Of a stretch of DNA of 54,681 nucleotides, positions 1 to 8,125 are shown in pieces. Source of the DNA: Bacteroides sp. (GTDB lineage: Bacteria; Bacteroidota; Bacteroidia; Bacteroidales; GCA-2748055); assembly GCA_011056635.1 (NCBI GenBank), contig DSEO01000262.1:1-54681 (forward strand), read 5' to 3'. Under the pieces are notes generated by a model. That model did not search any database. It was not told where the DNA came from and saw nothing but the letters and a program-made list of their open reading frames with translations. Position 1 is the stretch's first letter. Each line of letters begins with the position of its first letter. The position numbers and the translations under genes were made by a program.

Positions 1-1
1 A

Positions 2-1252
2 ATGGAGCAGTCTTCCCGTGAATTCCAGGTGTTTGTCAAACCGGTGGGCCCCCGGTGCAACATGGGGTGCCGCTATTGTTATTACCTGGAGAAAGACCTG
101 CTTTATCCCGGGGAAGCAAGTTTTCGCATGTCTCCCGACCTTCTCGGGGAATACATCCGGCAGCACATCGAAGCATCCACCGAACCGGTGATCAGTTTTT
201 CCTGGCACGGAGGAGAGCCTACGATGACCGGCCTCGATTACTTCAGGGAGATCGTCGAGATTCAAAAGAGATATTGTCCGGCCGGCCGGCGCATTGTGAA
301 TGGTATACAGACCAACGGGACCTTGCTGGATGAAAACTGGTGCAGGTTTTTTGCCGAGGAGCAGTTTACGGTGGGGATCAGCATCGACGGTCCGCGTGAG
401 CTTCACGACCTTTACCGGTATGGAAAAAACGGGAAATCCACTTTCGAACAAACCCTGAATGGTTACAGGCTCCTGAGGAAACATGGGGTCATTTCAGAGA
501 TCCTCTGCGTGGTCAATGCCGGCAATGTGAGGTATCCCCTGGAAGTTTACCGGTTCTTCAAAGCGCTGCAGGCAAATTATATCACTTTCCTTCCCCTGGT
601 GGAGAGAGCACCTGAGACGGGATCACCGGTCAGTGACATCTCTGTCCCCCCAGAAGCCTTCGGGGATTTTCTGATCGCCGTATTCGATGAATGGAAGGAA
701 GCGGATATCGGCAGACTGAAAGTGCAGATCTTCGAGGAGGCAGCCAGGGTGGCATTCGGACAGGAGCATACGCTTTGCATTTTTAAAAGGACCTGCGGGG
801 GTGTCCCGGTGGTGGAATACAACGGTGATTTTTACCCGTGTGACCATTTTGTGAACGGGGAGCACCTCCTGGGAAACATCCGGGAGCGCAGCCTGGCCGA
901 ATTACTGGACAGCCCGGAGCAGCTGGCCTTCGGCAGGGCCAAGCTGGGAACCCTGCCCCGCTATTGCCTGGAATGTGAGGTGCGGGACATGTGCAACGGG
1001 GAGTGTCCCAAAAACCGGTTTATTGCAGCCCCCGGTGGGGAGGATGGACTGAATCCCGTTAAGAGGGTCAATTACCTGTGTGCCGGCTACAGGAAATTCT
1101 TCAACCATTGCCGGCCATTTGTGGAAGAGGTGGCGAAAGTATGGAACGCGCAGCAACACCAGGAACAGGATCCTTCCCGAAAGGTGGGGCGTAACGATCC
1201 GTGCCCCTGTGGCAGCGGCAAAAAATACAAGCATTGTTGCATGAACAGGTAG
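2..1252 (+). CDS. Anaerobic sulfatase-maturating enzyme (radical SAM/SPASM) with SEC-C tail
   Basis: A 416-residue radical-SAM protein. The CxxxCxxC cluster motif is Cys19, Cys23 and Cys26 (CNMGCRYC) and binds the SAM-cleaving [4Fe-4S] cluster. A C-terminal SPASM region (about 265-365) carries CGG, the CDHF segment typical of anSMEs, and a CxxCxxxxxC run (YCLECEVRDMC) for two auxiliary clusters. The family converts an active-site Cys or Ser of sulfatases to formylglycine in the cytoplasm under anoxic conditions. The last 20 residues form a SEC-C zinc-binding motif (CPCGSG...HCC), which is an added tail. The ATG at base 2 gives the usual family length, but a start upstream of the window cannot be excluded. 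No sulfatase is visible here; one may lie upstream. Confidence 0.88.
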   Translation: MEQSSREFQVFVKPVGPRCNMGCRYCYYLEKDLLYPGEASFRMSPDLLGEYIRQHIEASTEPVISFSWHGGEPTMTGLDYFREIVEIQKRYCPAGRRIVNGIQTNGTLLDENWCRFFAEEQFTVGISIDGPRELHDLYRYGKNGKSTFEQTLNGYRLLRKHGVISEILCVVNAGNVRYPLEVYRFFKALQANYITFLPLVERAPETGSPVSDISVPPEAFGDFLIAVFDEWKEADIGRLKVQIFEEAARVAFGQEHTLCIFKRTCGGVPVVEYNGDFYPCDHFVNGEHLLGNIRERSLAELLDSPEQLAFGRAKLGTLPRYCLECEVRDMCNGECPKNRFIAAPGGEDGLNPVKRVNYLCAGYRKFFNHCRPFVEEVAKVWNAQQHQEQDPSRKVGRNDPCPCGSGKKYKHCCMNR

Positions 1253-1291
1253 CCTGTCAGCAGCTCTTCTGTCCGGGTTTCTGCGTCTGCA

Positions 1292-1316
1292 GCTGCTGTA
1301 AATTTACACCTGCAGC
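1292..1316. repeat. Dyad symmetry at convergent gene ends
   Basis: A perfect 12-base palindrome TGTAAATTTACA (1297-1308) is flanked by GCTGC and GCAGC, giving a near-perfect dyad over the stop codon of the dienelactone hydrolase, between two convergent genes. It could act as a bidirectional stop or stabilise transcript ends. There is no T-run, so a standard intrinsic terminator is not supported. Confidence 0.35.
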
Positions 1317-2167
1317 TTCTCCCTGAAAAAGGCGATGGTCCGCTTCCAGGCAAGTTCGGCCGCTTCCTGGTGGTACCTGCCCGGATTGGAATCATTGTTG
1401 AAGGCATGCTGCGCCCCTTCATAGATGAACAGCTGATATTCCACCCCGGCCTTTTTCAGGGCTTCTTCGAATGCGGGGATCCCGCTGTTGATCCTTTCAT
1501 CCTCCCCGGCATAATGCAGCATGAGTTCAGCTTTGATCTTCGGCACATCCTCCGGATCGGGCTGGCTGCCGTAGTAGGGAACGGCCGCATCCAGTTCGGG
1601 GGCACGGACGGCCACCTGGTTGGTCATCCCACCACCCCAGCAGAAGCCCGTGCATCCCACTTTCCCATTGGTAAGCGGATGGGTATCCAGGTATTTGACA
1701 GCAGCCACGAAATTTTTCACGGTCTCTTCATTATCCAGCTCACGCATCATATTCCGGCCCTTGTCCTCATCATCCTCCGGGGTTCCTCCCAGTGGCGATA
1801 ATGCGTCGGGTGCCAGCGCCAGGAATCCTTCCCTGGCCATACGCCGGTTTACATCCTGGATATGGGGGACCAGTCCCCTGTTTTCATGGATCACGATCAC
1901 CCCGGGAAGCTTCTTATCCACTTTGGGCCTTGCCAGGTAGGCACGCACATCGCCCGTTGCACCCGGATAGGTGATGAATTCGGTATGCAGCTCCGGTTCA
2001 CCGGCTGTCGGGATGCCCGCATAAAGTTGATGGCTTTCCAGCAGGGAAAGGATGGAAACTGCAGCTGCCGCACCGCCGGTCATGAGGGTAAGCTTTCTCA
2101 GGAACGCACGCCGGTCGAGCCCTCCGGCCCTGTACCGGGAATAAAGTTCTTTGATTTTCGGGTCCAT
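1304..2167 (-). CDS. Dienelactone hydrolase family protein with Tat signal
   Basis: A 287-residue alpha/beta hydrolase of the dienelactone hydrolase family. The nucleophile elbow is GFCWGG with Cys176; Asp223 (in AGEDER) and His254 (in GAQHAF) complete a Cys-Asp-His triad, and Glu95 (in IHENRG) matches the Glu that tunes the Cys in this family. A twin-arginine motif (DRRAFLRK, Arg19-Arg20) precedes a hydrophobic Ala-rich stretch, so export as a folded protein by the Tat system is likely; a tatC gene lies at 47522-48346. The substrate is unknown; family members cleave dienelactones or other small esters. The gene is divergent from the Gfo/Idh/MocA gene and has a Bacteroidota-type -7 box just upstream. 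Confidence 0.88.
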   Translation of the reverse strand: MDPKIKELYSRYRAGGLDRRAFLRKLTLMTGGAAAAVSILSLLESHQLYAGIPTAGEPELHTEFITYPGATGDVRAYLARPKVDKKLPGVIVIHENRGLVPHIQDVNRRMAREGFLALAPDALSPLGGTPEDDEDKGRNMMRELDNEETVKNFVAAVKYLDTHPLTNGKVGCTGFCWGGGMTNQVAVRAPELDAAVPYYGSQPDPEDVPKIKAELMLHYAGEDERINSGIPAFEEALKKAGVEYQLFIYEGAQHAFNNDSNPGRYHQEAAELAWKRTIAFFREKLQV

Positions 2168-2196
2168 TCTGGTTAGATTTTATGAATGACAATCAT

Positions 2197-2204
2197 CAAA
2201 TGTA
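2197..2204 (-). promoter_or_regulatory. Putative -7 box for the dienelactone hydrolase gene
   Basis: TACATTTG on the minus strand matches the Bacteroidota -7 consensus TAnnTTTG and lies 30 bases before the ATG at 2167. No convincing -33 TTG element is present at the expected distance. Confidence 0.5.
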
Positions 2205-2291
2205 CAAAAGAAAAGAAAGTCTGTCCAGCGGTTTTTTCATAACTTGGTCACTGCAGAAAATTTAAAATACACTTATCCAAACCGAAGGACC

Positions 2292-3608
2292 ATGAAAACG
2301 AACCGCAGGAATTTCATCAAAAAAACAGCAGCAGGGGCCGCAGCACTGGGGATAACCTCCGCTTTTCCCACGCTGCACGCAGGCATCCTGGGAGCCAATG
2401 AGAAACTGGTCTGCGGTGTGATCGGGGTGAACGGGATGGGATTTGCCGATCTGAGGGCATTCCTGAACCAGCCCGGCACGGAGTGTGCTGCGCTTTGTGA
2501 TGTGGATGACAATGTGCTTCAGCAGCGGATCGCGGATGTAAAGGAGATCCAGGGAACGGCGCCTGCCGGGTACCATGATTTTAGGAAATTGCTGGAGCAC
2601 CGGGGACTGGACGTGATCATTATCGGGACGCCCGATCACTGGCACACCCTTCCTTTCGTCTACGCGGCCCAGCAGGGATATGACATCTACTGCGAGAAGC
2701 CCCTGGCCAATTCCATTGAGGAATGCAACCTCATGGAACGTGCGGTGGAGCGGTATGGGAATGTGGTACAGGTCGGACAGTGGCAGCGGAGCGATCCCCA
2801 CTGGCAGGATGCCATTGCCTATGTGCACGCGGGCAACCTGGGGAAGATCCGCTCGGTGAGGGCCTGGTCGTACCAGGGATGGATGAAATCGGTCCCGGTG
2901 GTACCTGACAGCCCGGTTCCCGGCGGCGTGGATTATGATTTCTGGCTGGGACCCGCCCCGAAGCGCCCTTTCAATAAAAACAGGTTCCACTTTACCTTCC
3001 GCTGGTTCTGGGATTATGCAGGGGGCATGATGACCGACTGGGGGGTGCATATCATGGATTATGCGCTCTTCGGGATGCGGCAGACGGCCCCGAAATCGGT
3101 CATGTCCATGGGCGGAAAGTTCGCCTATCCCGATGATGCCTGCGAGACCCCGGATACCCAGCAGGCCATCTATGAGTTTGACGGGTTCACCCTGCTCTGG
3201 GACCACGGGATCGGCATTGACGGGGGTTATTACGGCAGGTCACACGGGGTTGGTTTTGTGGGGAATGATGGTACCCTGGTGGTGGACCGGACCGGATGGG
3301 AAGTGATCCCTGAACCCAAAGAAGGGAACCCCACCCTGGAACGGGTGCCCCTGGTCGAAGGAAAAGGGATGGGATTGGAGAACCACATGGCCAATTTCAT
3401 GGCTGCCATCAGGAACGGGGCGGAGCTGAATTGCCCCATTGAAATTGCCGCGGGGGTGGCCCGCACCTGCCACCTGGGGAATATCGCGTACAAGACCGGT
3501 AGGCGGCTATACTGGGATGCTGACCGGAACAGGTTCCTCAATGATCCCGGGGCAGACAGCTACCTTTCACCCTCATACCGGGAACCGTGGAGCTTACCTG
3601 TCCTGTAG
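2292..3608 (+). CDS. Gfo/Idh/MocA family oxidoreductase with Tat signal
   Basis: About 438 residues from the ATG at 2292; an in-frame TTG at 2244 would add 16 residues ahead of the signal and is less likely. The N-terminus (NRRNFIKK, then an Ala-rich hydrophobic stretch) is a twin-arginine signal. The Rossmann region includes a GVNGMG turn, and EKPL follows the dinucleotide-binding half, as is usual in this family. A long C-terminal substrate-binding domain includes the DWGVHIMD stretch. Secreted members in Bacteroidota act on sugars or sugar acids, some as glycosidases with tightly bound NAD; the substrate here is unknown. The nearby sulfatase maturase and SMP-30 protein suggest a carbohydrate or sugar-acid context, which is inference. 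Confidence 0.88.
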   Translation: MKTNRRNFIKKTAAGAAALGITSAFPTLHAGILGANEKLVCGVIGVNGMGFADLRAFLNQPGTECAALCDVDDNVLQQRIADVKEIQGTAPAGYHDFRKLLEHRGLDVIIIGTPDHWHTLPFVYAAQQGYDIYCEKPLANSIEECNLMERAVERYGNVVQVGQWQRSDPHWQDAIAYVHAGNLGKIRSVRAWSYQGWMKSVPVVPDSPVPGGVDYDFWLGPAPKRPFNKNRFHFTFRWFWDYAGGMMTDWGVHIMDYALFGMRQTAPKSVMSMGGKFAYPDDACETPDTQQAIYEFDGFTLLWDHGIGIDGGYYGRSHGVGFVGNDGTLVVDRTGWEVIPEPKEGNPTLERVPLVEGKGMGLENHMANFMAAIRNGAELNCPIEIAAGVARTCHLGNIAYKTGRRLYWDADRNRFLNDPGADSYLSPSYREPWSLPVL

Positions 3609-3669
3609 CTCCGGATCAGGAACGGATCGGCAGGTCCTGTAAACGGGTTGCTGTTCGAACGGCCCGGAC

Positions 3670-4725
3670 TCACTGCAACCGGATACGCATCAGGTAATTG
3701 TCCGCCGTCATATAGAGGTATTTACCTTCCGCATCCAGGGTGCAGTTGGAAGTGGCTTCGCCGGTACGGATGGTTCCCAGGTGTTTTCCTTCCGGGGTGA
3801 TGATCCATACACCGCCGGGACCGGTGGCAAAGGTGATCCCGTCACTTCTGACTTCCAACCCGTCGGGTGATCCCCGGTCAATCTTTGCAGCCTCACCGGC
3901 GTCCACAAACACCCTTCCGTTGGACAGGGATCCGTCCTCCGTCAATTCATAGACCATCCAGAACGACTGGACGCCACCTCCTGAATTGGCCACATACAGC
4001 AGGGATTCGTCAGGCGAGAGCCCGATCCCGTTGGGAGCGGAAAGCGCATCGGTAAGCAGGGTCAGCTTCCCGCCGGGATCGTAGCGGAAAACACCGGTGA
4101 AGTCCAGTTCCCTTTTGGGGTCCCGGTAGCGGAGCTCCAGTCCGTATGCGGGATCGGTAAAGTAGAGTACTCCGTCGCTGCTGTATACGGCATCGTTGGG
4201 GGAATTCAGCCGTTTACCCTGCCAGCTGTCCGCCAGGGTCACAAAATCGGGGGCGGGATCATCCAGGGGTGCTTCCATACGGGCCATGCGGTGGTCACCA
4301 TGCTGACAGAGCACCAGCCGTCCCTGGCCGTCAAGCAGGAGACCGTTGGAGCCGGTCTCCCCGCCCCGGGGTACGGTACCGGTATAGCCCGAAGGTTTCA
4401 GGTAAAGTTTCAGGCTGTCCTTCTCCGACCAGCTGTAGATGGCATTGTTGGGTATGTCGGAAAAGATCAGCATATGCTGGTCAGGCAGCCAGAGAGGACC
4501 CTCGGACCATTCAAATCCTTCCGCGATGATCTCCGGCCGTTCACCCGGTGCAATGATATCATCCAGTGCAGGATCCAGCCGTTCCACCGAGCCGGTCCGG
4601 GGATATTGTTTAGCGGGATCTGTGCTTTTGTCTCCCGGATTGCCGGGCTTTCCGGCACTGCCGCAGGAGGTGAGCAAAACGGCCAGGACCGCCGCGAGGC
4701 TGCTTTGCAGTCGTTTGTTTTTCAT
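3670..4725 (-). CDS. SMP-30/gluconolactonase/LRE family lipoprotein
   Basis: A 351-residue six-bladed beta-propeller protein. The N-terminus is a lipoprotein signal with lipobox LLTSC, so Cys21 should be lipidated. The propeller has the family's metal-site signatures: EGPLWLPD near the start, SPNDAVY, APNGIGLSPD and GSPDGLEV, which hold the Glu, Asn and Asp ligands for calcium or zinc. Members hydrolyse sugar lactones or related esters in the periplasm. It lies 50 bases after the epimerase gene on the same strand and could be the last gene of that operon or have its own promoter. The exact substrate cannot be read from sequence. Confidence 0.87.
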   Translation of the reverse strand: MKNKRLQSSLAAVLAVLLTSCGSAGKPGNPGDKSTDPAKQYPRTGSVERLDPALDDIIAPGERPEIIAEGFEWSEGPLWLPDQHMLIFSDIPNNAIYSWSEKDSLKLYLKPSGYTGTVPRGGETGSNGLLLDGQGRLVLCQHGDHRMARMEAPLDDPAPDFVTLADSWQGKRLNSPNDAVYSSDGVLYFTDPAYGLELRYRDPKRELDFTGVFRYDPGGKLTLLTDALSAPNGIGLSPDESLLYVANSGGGVQSFWMVYELTEDGSLSNGRVFVDAGEAAKIDRGSPDGLEVRSDGITFATGPGGVWIITPEGKHLGTIRTGEATSNCTLDAEGKYLYMTADNYLMRIRLQ

Positions 4726-4775
4726 CCATGTAAAATTTGATCCAAATTAGGCATTTATGATGTAACACAGGGTCT

Positions 4776-5762
4776 TTAATCCGGAGATTTCAGCCAGTCG
4801 ACCGTATGTTTGATCCCCGTGCGCAGGTCCATGGGCCGGTAGCCCAGTTCCCGGACAGCTTTTTCGGATGAAACGATCCAGTTGTGGTTGTATTTCCGGA
4901 TCAGTCCGGGTACGATCAGGGGAGGGATACCTGTAACACGGGCGAACCAATGCATCAGCACGGCGACAGCGAGCATCAGCGGGTAAGGGACCTTCAGCAA
5001 TTTTTTATCCACACCGGTTACCTCGCGGATGTACTGAAAAAGCTGCCTGTAGGTAACATTCTCACCTCCCAGCACATACCGTTCTCCGGGTTTCCCCTTT
5101 TCCATGGCAAGTATGTGACCGGAAACCACATCCTCCACGAATACATAGTTGCCCATACTGTTCCCGTCCCCGGGCAGGAGTCTCCACCATCCCTGCATGT
5201 ACCTTGCGATCATTTTCGTCATGCTGTTGGACTCATTCAGCAGGCCCGGTCCGAATACCCGGGTGGGATTCACGATGACGATCTCCGGAAGCGCCAGTGG
5301 CAGGGATAAAAGTTCCTGTTCCATCCGGAATTTCGATGCTTCATACCGGGTGAAAAAGGATCCCGGGACCGGCGAGGACTCTTCAACGGGTGCTTCCGCC
5401 GAGGGACCCAGGACACCCGCCGTGGAAGTGACCACCACCCGTTTCACCCCGCATTCCCCTGCCGCTTCCACCACGTTGAGCGCTCCGTCCACATTGAGCC
5501 TGAAAATCCTGTCCGGGTCCCTGGTCCAGGCTTTCGCGAAAGCGGCGGCATGGAAAGCTGCCCCGCATCCTTCCATGGCGTTGCGCAGGGACTCCTTATC
5601 CAGGATATCCCCCCTGAAAAGCACCACGCCCGGTAGGTTCCTGATGGGATCCGCTTTGCTTTCGGTCCGGTAAAGCGCATGAACCACCGATCCCTCAGCT
5701 GCAAGTCTTCTTACAAGTTGCATCCCGATGAAACCGGTTGCTCCGGATACGAAGATCTTCAT
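4776..5762 (-). CDS. NAD(P)-dependent epimerase/dehydratase (extended SDR)
   Basis: A 328-residue extended short-chain dehydrogenase. The cofactor motif GATGFIG begins near residue 7, the catalytic YxxxK is YEASK, and the preceding TSTAGVLG segment supplies the catalytic Ser/Thr. The overall pattern resembles dihydroflavonol-reductase-like and hopanoid-associated (HpnA-like) members rather than UDP-galactose epimerases. A hydrophobic stretch near residues 260-285 (PLMLAVAVLMHW) suggests membrane contact. It follows the CPBP gene by 37 bases in a minus-strand operon headed by an acyl-activating ligase, so a lipid or acyl substrate is plausible but inferred. Confidence 0.87.
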   Translation of the reverse strand: MKIFVSGATGFIGMQLVRRLAAEGSVVHALYRTESKADPIRNLPGVVLFRGDILDKESLRNAMEGCGAAFHAAAFAKAWTRDPDRIFRLNVDGALNVVEAAGECGVKRVVVTSTAGVLGPSAEAPVEESSPVPGSFFTRYEASKFRMEQELLSLPLALPEIVIVNPTRVFGPGLLNESNSMTKMIARYMQGWWRLLPGDGNSMGNYVFVEDVVSGHILAMEKGKPGERYVLGGENVTYRQLFQYIREVTGVDKKLLKVPYPLMLAVAVLMHWFARVTGIPPLIVPGLIRKYNHNWIVSSEKAVRELGYRPMDLRTGIKHTVDWLKSPD

Positions 5763-5799
5763 TGCCCGGGGTGGATTTGGATGGATTTGTTCACTGTTT

Positions 5800-6546
5800 T
5801 CACTGATTCCGGGATTTCATGGCCCGGGGCCTCACACTCCGTTGTAATTCCATCCCCGGATGAGCGCGGATGGACATCCACTCGTTGGTCAGCGCCATGA
5901 ACGAATGGATGCATACTGCGGTCCAGATATTTCCCGTCAGGATGGTCAGGTAACACAGCAATACACCCATCGGGATCGCCCCGATGGTTTCCAGGGGGCC
6001 TTTATAAAGATGGGCCACTGCGTAGAGTACGCAGTTCAGAAGGACCGCGGGCTGCGGGTCCATCACCGAAAGTGCCCCGAATAAAAGGAATCCCCTGAAC
6101 AGGAATTCGTAGGCCACCAGGAACATGATCCAGCTGATCCCGTTGATGAAAAGGATCCCTGGTGTCCATGTTTGGATCCGGAACTGGGGATACAGGGCCA
6201 GGTTTTTGGAACTGGAAGCATGATAACGGGATACCGCGATGATCAGGGGAAACGACAGGAGGATCCACCATGGGGGAGGTCGGTGGAATTGGAAACCGAG
6301 TCCGTATACAGCCAGCGGATCCCGGAGGAAAAGTCGGATCACCAGTACGGAAAGGATGCCCAGGAAGATCACTCCCCACATGCGCTGGAACAGCACCTGG
6401 ATGATATGATAATCCAGGTGGGGAACCCTGTGCCGGAATTTTCTGGCAAACCGATCATTTTGAGACAACAGGTAATAGCAGGAAAAACCCGCCACACTCC
6501 AGATCAGGGCGATGATCAAAGCCTTGTTGGGAGGATCAGCTGGCAT
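5800..6546 (-). CDS. CPBP family membrane protein (Rce1/CAAX protease-like), degenerate motif
   Basis: About 248 residues from the ATG at 6546; a TTG at 6573 would add nine residues and lengthen the overlap with the upstream ligase gene from 11 to 38 bases. Several hydrophobic helices cover most of the protein. The family motif EExxxR appears as YEFLFR, so the first Glu, catalytic in Rce1, is Tyr. The second motif fits as YAVAH, and the third His-containing helix is IHSFMAL, with Ala where Asn is common. Family members are intramembrane Glu proteases or membrane scaffolds; the missing Glu raises the possibility of a non-proteolytic role. It is cotranscribed with the ligase and the epimerase. 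Confidence 0.8.
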   Translation of the reverse strand: MPADPPNKALIIALIWSVAGFSCYYLLSQNDRFARKFRHRVPHLDYHIIQVLFQRMWGVIFLGILSVLVIRLFLRDPLAVYGLGFQFHRPPPWWILLSFPLIIAVSRYHASSSKNLALYPQFRIQTWTPGILFINGISWIMFLVAYEFLFRGFLLFGALSVMDPQPAVLLNCVLYAVAHLYKGPLETIGAIPMGVLLCYLTILTGNIWTAVCIHSFMALTNEWMSIRAHPGMELQRSVRPRAMKSRNQ

Positions 6547-8065
6547 CCGGTTTCTCTGACATTTCCCTGACAAGCGCGGTCACGGTACGGAAATCGATTT
6601 TGCCCGTTCCCATCATGGGCATTTCCTCGATCACGAAGAATTGCCTGGGCAGTGAAATGTTGGGCAGATGCCTGGCCATTTTCCTCAGGATGGCGATCTT
6701 ATTGATCTCCATATTCACCGCAGCCACGATGGTGGAGCCTTTCACATCGTCGGGAATTTCGACCACACAGCATTTGGCATTTTCAGGGAGGAACTGTTCC
6801 ATCACATTTTCCACCCTCACCAGCGAAACCATCTCGCCGCCGATCTTCACGAACCGCTTTAACCTTCCGGAATGGTAAAGGAACCCGTCTTCATCCATAT
6901 AACCCATGTCACCCGTATCGTACCATCCATCCACGATGCTTTGTGCGGTCAGCTCTGGATCACCCAGGTACCCTTTCATCACCAGGTCTCCTTTCACCAG
7001 GATCTTGCCCACCTCCCCGGGTTTGCATTCCTCGCCGGTCTCCAGGTGTTCAATTTTCACAAGCACATTGGGGATAACCTTCCCGATGCTGCCCGGCTTG
7101 TTGAATTCCGGTGTGTTCGAGGAGACCACCGGGGAAGTTTCCGTGGTACCATATCCTTCCAGCAGGGTGACACCATGTTTTTTCCGGTATCCTTCACGCA
7201 ATACATCCGGGCACTTGTCCGCCCCGGCCACCATGATGCGGAGACTCTGAAAATCACCCGGTTCCGATTTCTGCAGATATCCCCAGTAAAAGCTCGGGGT
7301 ACCCACCATGATGGTGGGTTTCTCCTCCCTGGCAATCCTGGATATGGTCTGAAATTCGGTGGGATTCGCATAAGTGACCATGGTCATGCCATACACAAAT
7401 GATACCCACAGGTTGCAGGTCAGACCGAAAATGTGGAAAAAGACCAGGTTGGCAAGCAAAACGTCGGACTCACGAAGGTGGATGTGTGCACCGAAATTCA
7501 GGATATTCGATCCCAGGTTCCTGTGGGTGAGTTGCACTGCCTTTGGATCTTTCTCGCTGCCGCTTGTAAAGAGAATGGCGGCCGTGTCATTTTCCTCCCC
7601 CCTGTGGATACCGCCCAGGATCATGGAAGCGGGCAGCTTCGATCGCAATGCGGCCAGGAGTTTATCAGAGGTGGTGACCTCTTTCATGATGTCTTCAATG
7701 AGGACCATCCCATCCAGTACCGGGCATTTGATCTTTTCCAGCAATGCCCTGGATGCAATGATGGTCTTGAAACCGCATTTTTGCTGCGCGTAACGCGCAT
7801 TCTCTTCCGCGCCCGTCGAATAGTTGATCATCACCGGGATCCTGCCGCTCATCAGCAGTCCGACCGAGGCCAGCGCACATCCGGCTGAAGTGGGGATCAT
7901 GATCCCGATGTATCCTTTGTCGTATTTTTTGAATTTCCCGGACAGGATCAGTGTTCCGATCAGGGCTCTTGCATAGGTTACTTTGCTCTGGGTGGTCCTG
8001 TCAATGATGGCAAGTTTCTTGGCATGCTTTTTTGCCATCCTTACAAATTGGTGATGGAGGAGCAT
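6536..8065 (-). CDS. AMP-dependent synthetase/ligase (acyl-ACP/acyl-CoA synthetase-like)
   Basis: A 509-residue ANL-superfamily adenylating enzyme. The P-loop appears as FTSGSEKDPK, followed by GYGTTETSP (A5), the YDTGDMG Asp that contacts ribose (A7) and a GRLKRFVKIGGE hinge (A8). The sequence resembles the acyl-ACP synthetase half of Aas (acylglycerophosphoethanolamine acyltransferase/synthetase), which activates fatty acids with ATP. The C-terminal catalytic Lys region is present (MMGTGKIDFRTV). It heads a minus-strand operon with the CPBP protein and the epimerase. The fatty-acyl substrate is inferred from family resemblance; free acid chain length and acceptor (ACP or CoA) are unknown. 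Confidence 0.87.
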   Translation of the reverse strand: MLLHHQFVRMAKKHAKKLAIIDRTTQSKVTYARALIGTLILSGKFKKYDKGYIGIMIPTSAGCALASVGLLMSGRIPVMINYSTGAEENARYAQQKCGFKTIIASRALLEKIKCPVLDGMVLIEDIMKEVTTSDKLLAALRSKLPASMILGGIHRGEENDTAAILFTSGSEKDPKAVQLTHRNLGSNILNFGAHIHLRESDVLLANLVFFHIFGLTCNLWVSFVYGMTMVTYANPTEFQTISRIAREEKPTIMVGTPSFYWGYLQKSEPGDFQSLRIMVAGADKCPDVLREGYRKKHGVTLLEGYGTTETSPVVSSNTPEFNKPGSIGKVIPNVLVKIEHLETGEECKPGEVGKILVKGDLVMKGYLGDPELTAQSIVDGWYDTGDMGYMDEDGFLYHSGRLKRFVKIGGEMVSLVRVENVMEQFLPENAKCCVVEIPDDVKGSTIVAAVNMEINKIAILRKMARHLPNISLPRQFFVIEEMPMMGTGKIDFRTVTALVREMSEKPDAS

Positions 8066-8125
8066 GGTGGTAGGTTTTTGGGTGAAAAAGGGTAAATTTC
8101 GTGGATAAATATATAAAATTGATTG

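Noticed and set aside
2262-3206. A 314-codon minus-strand frame opposite the Gfo/Idh/MocA gene
   Set aside because: No recognisable domain, no promoter, fully antisense to a well-supported gene.
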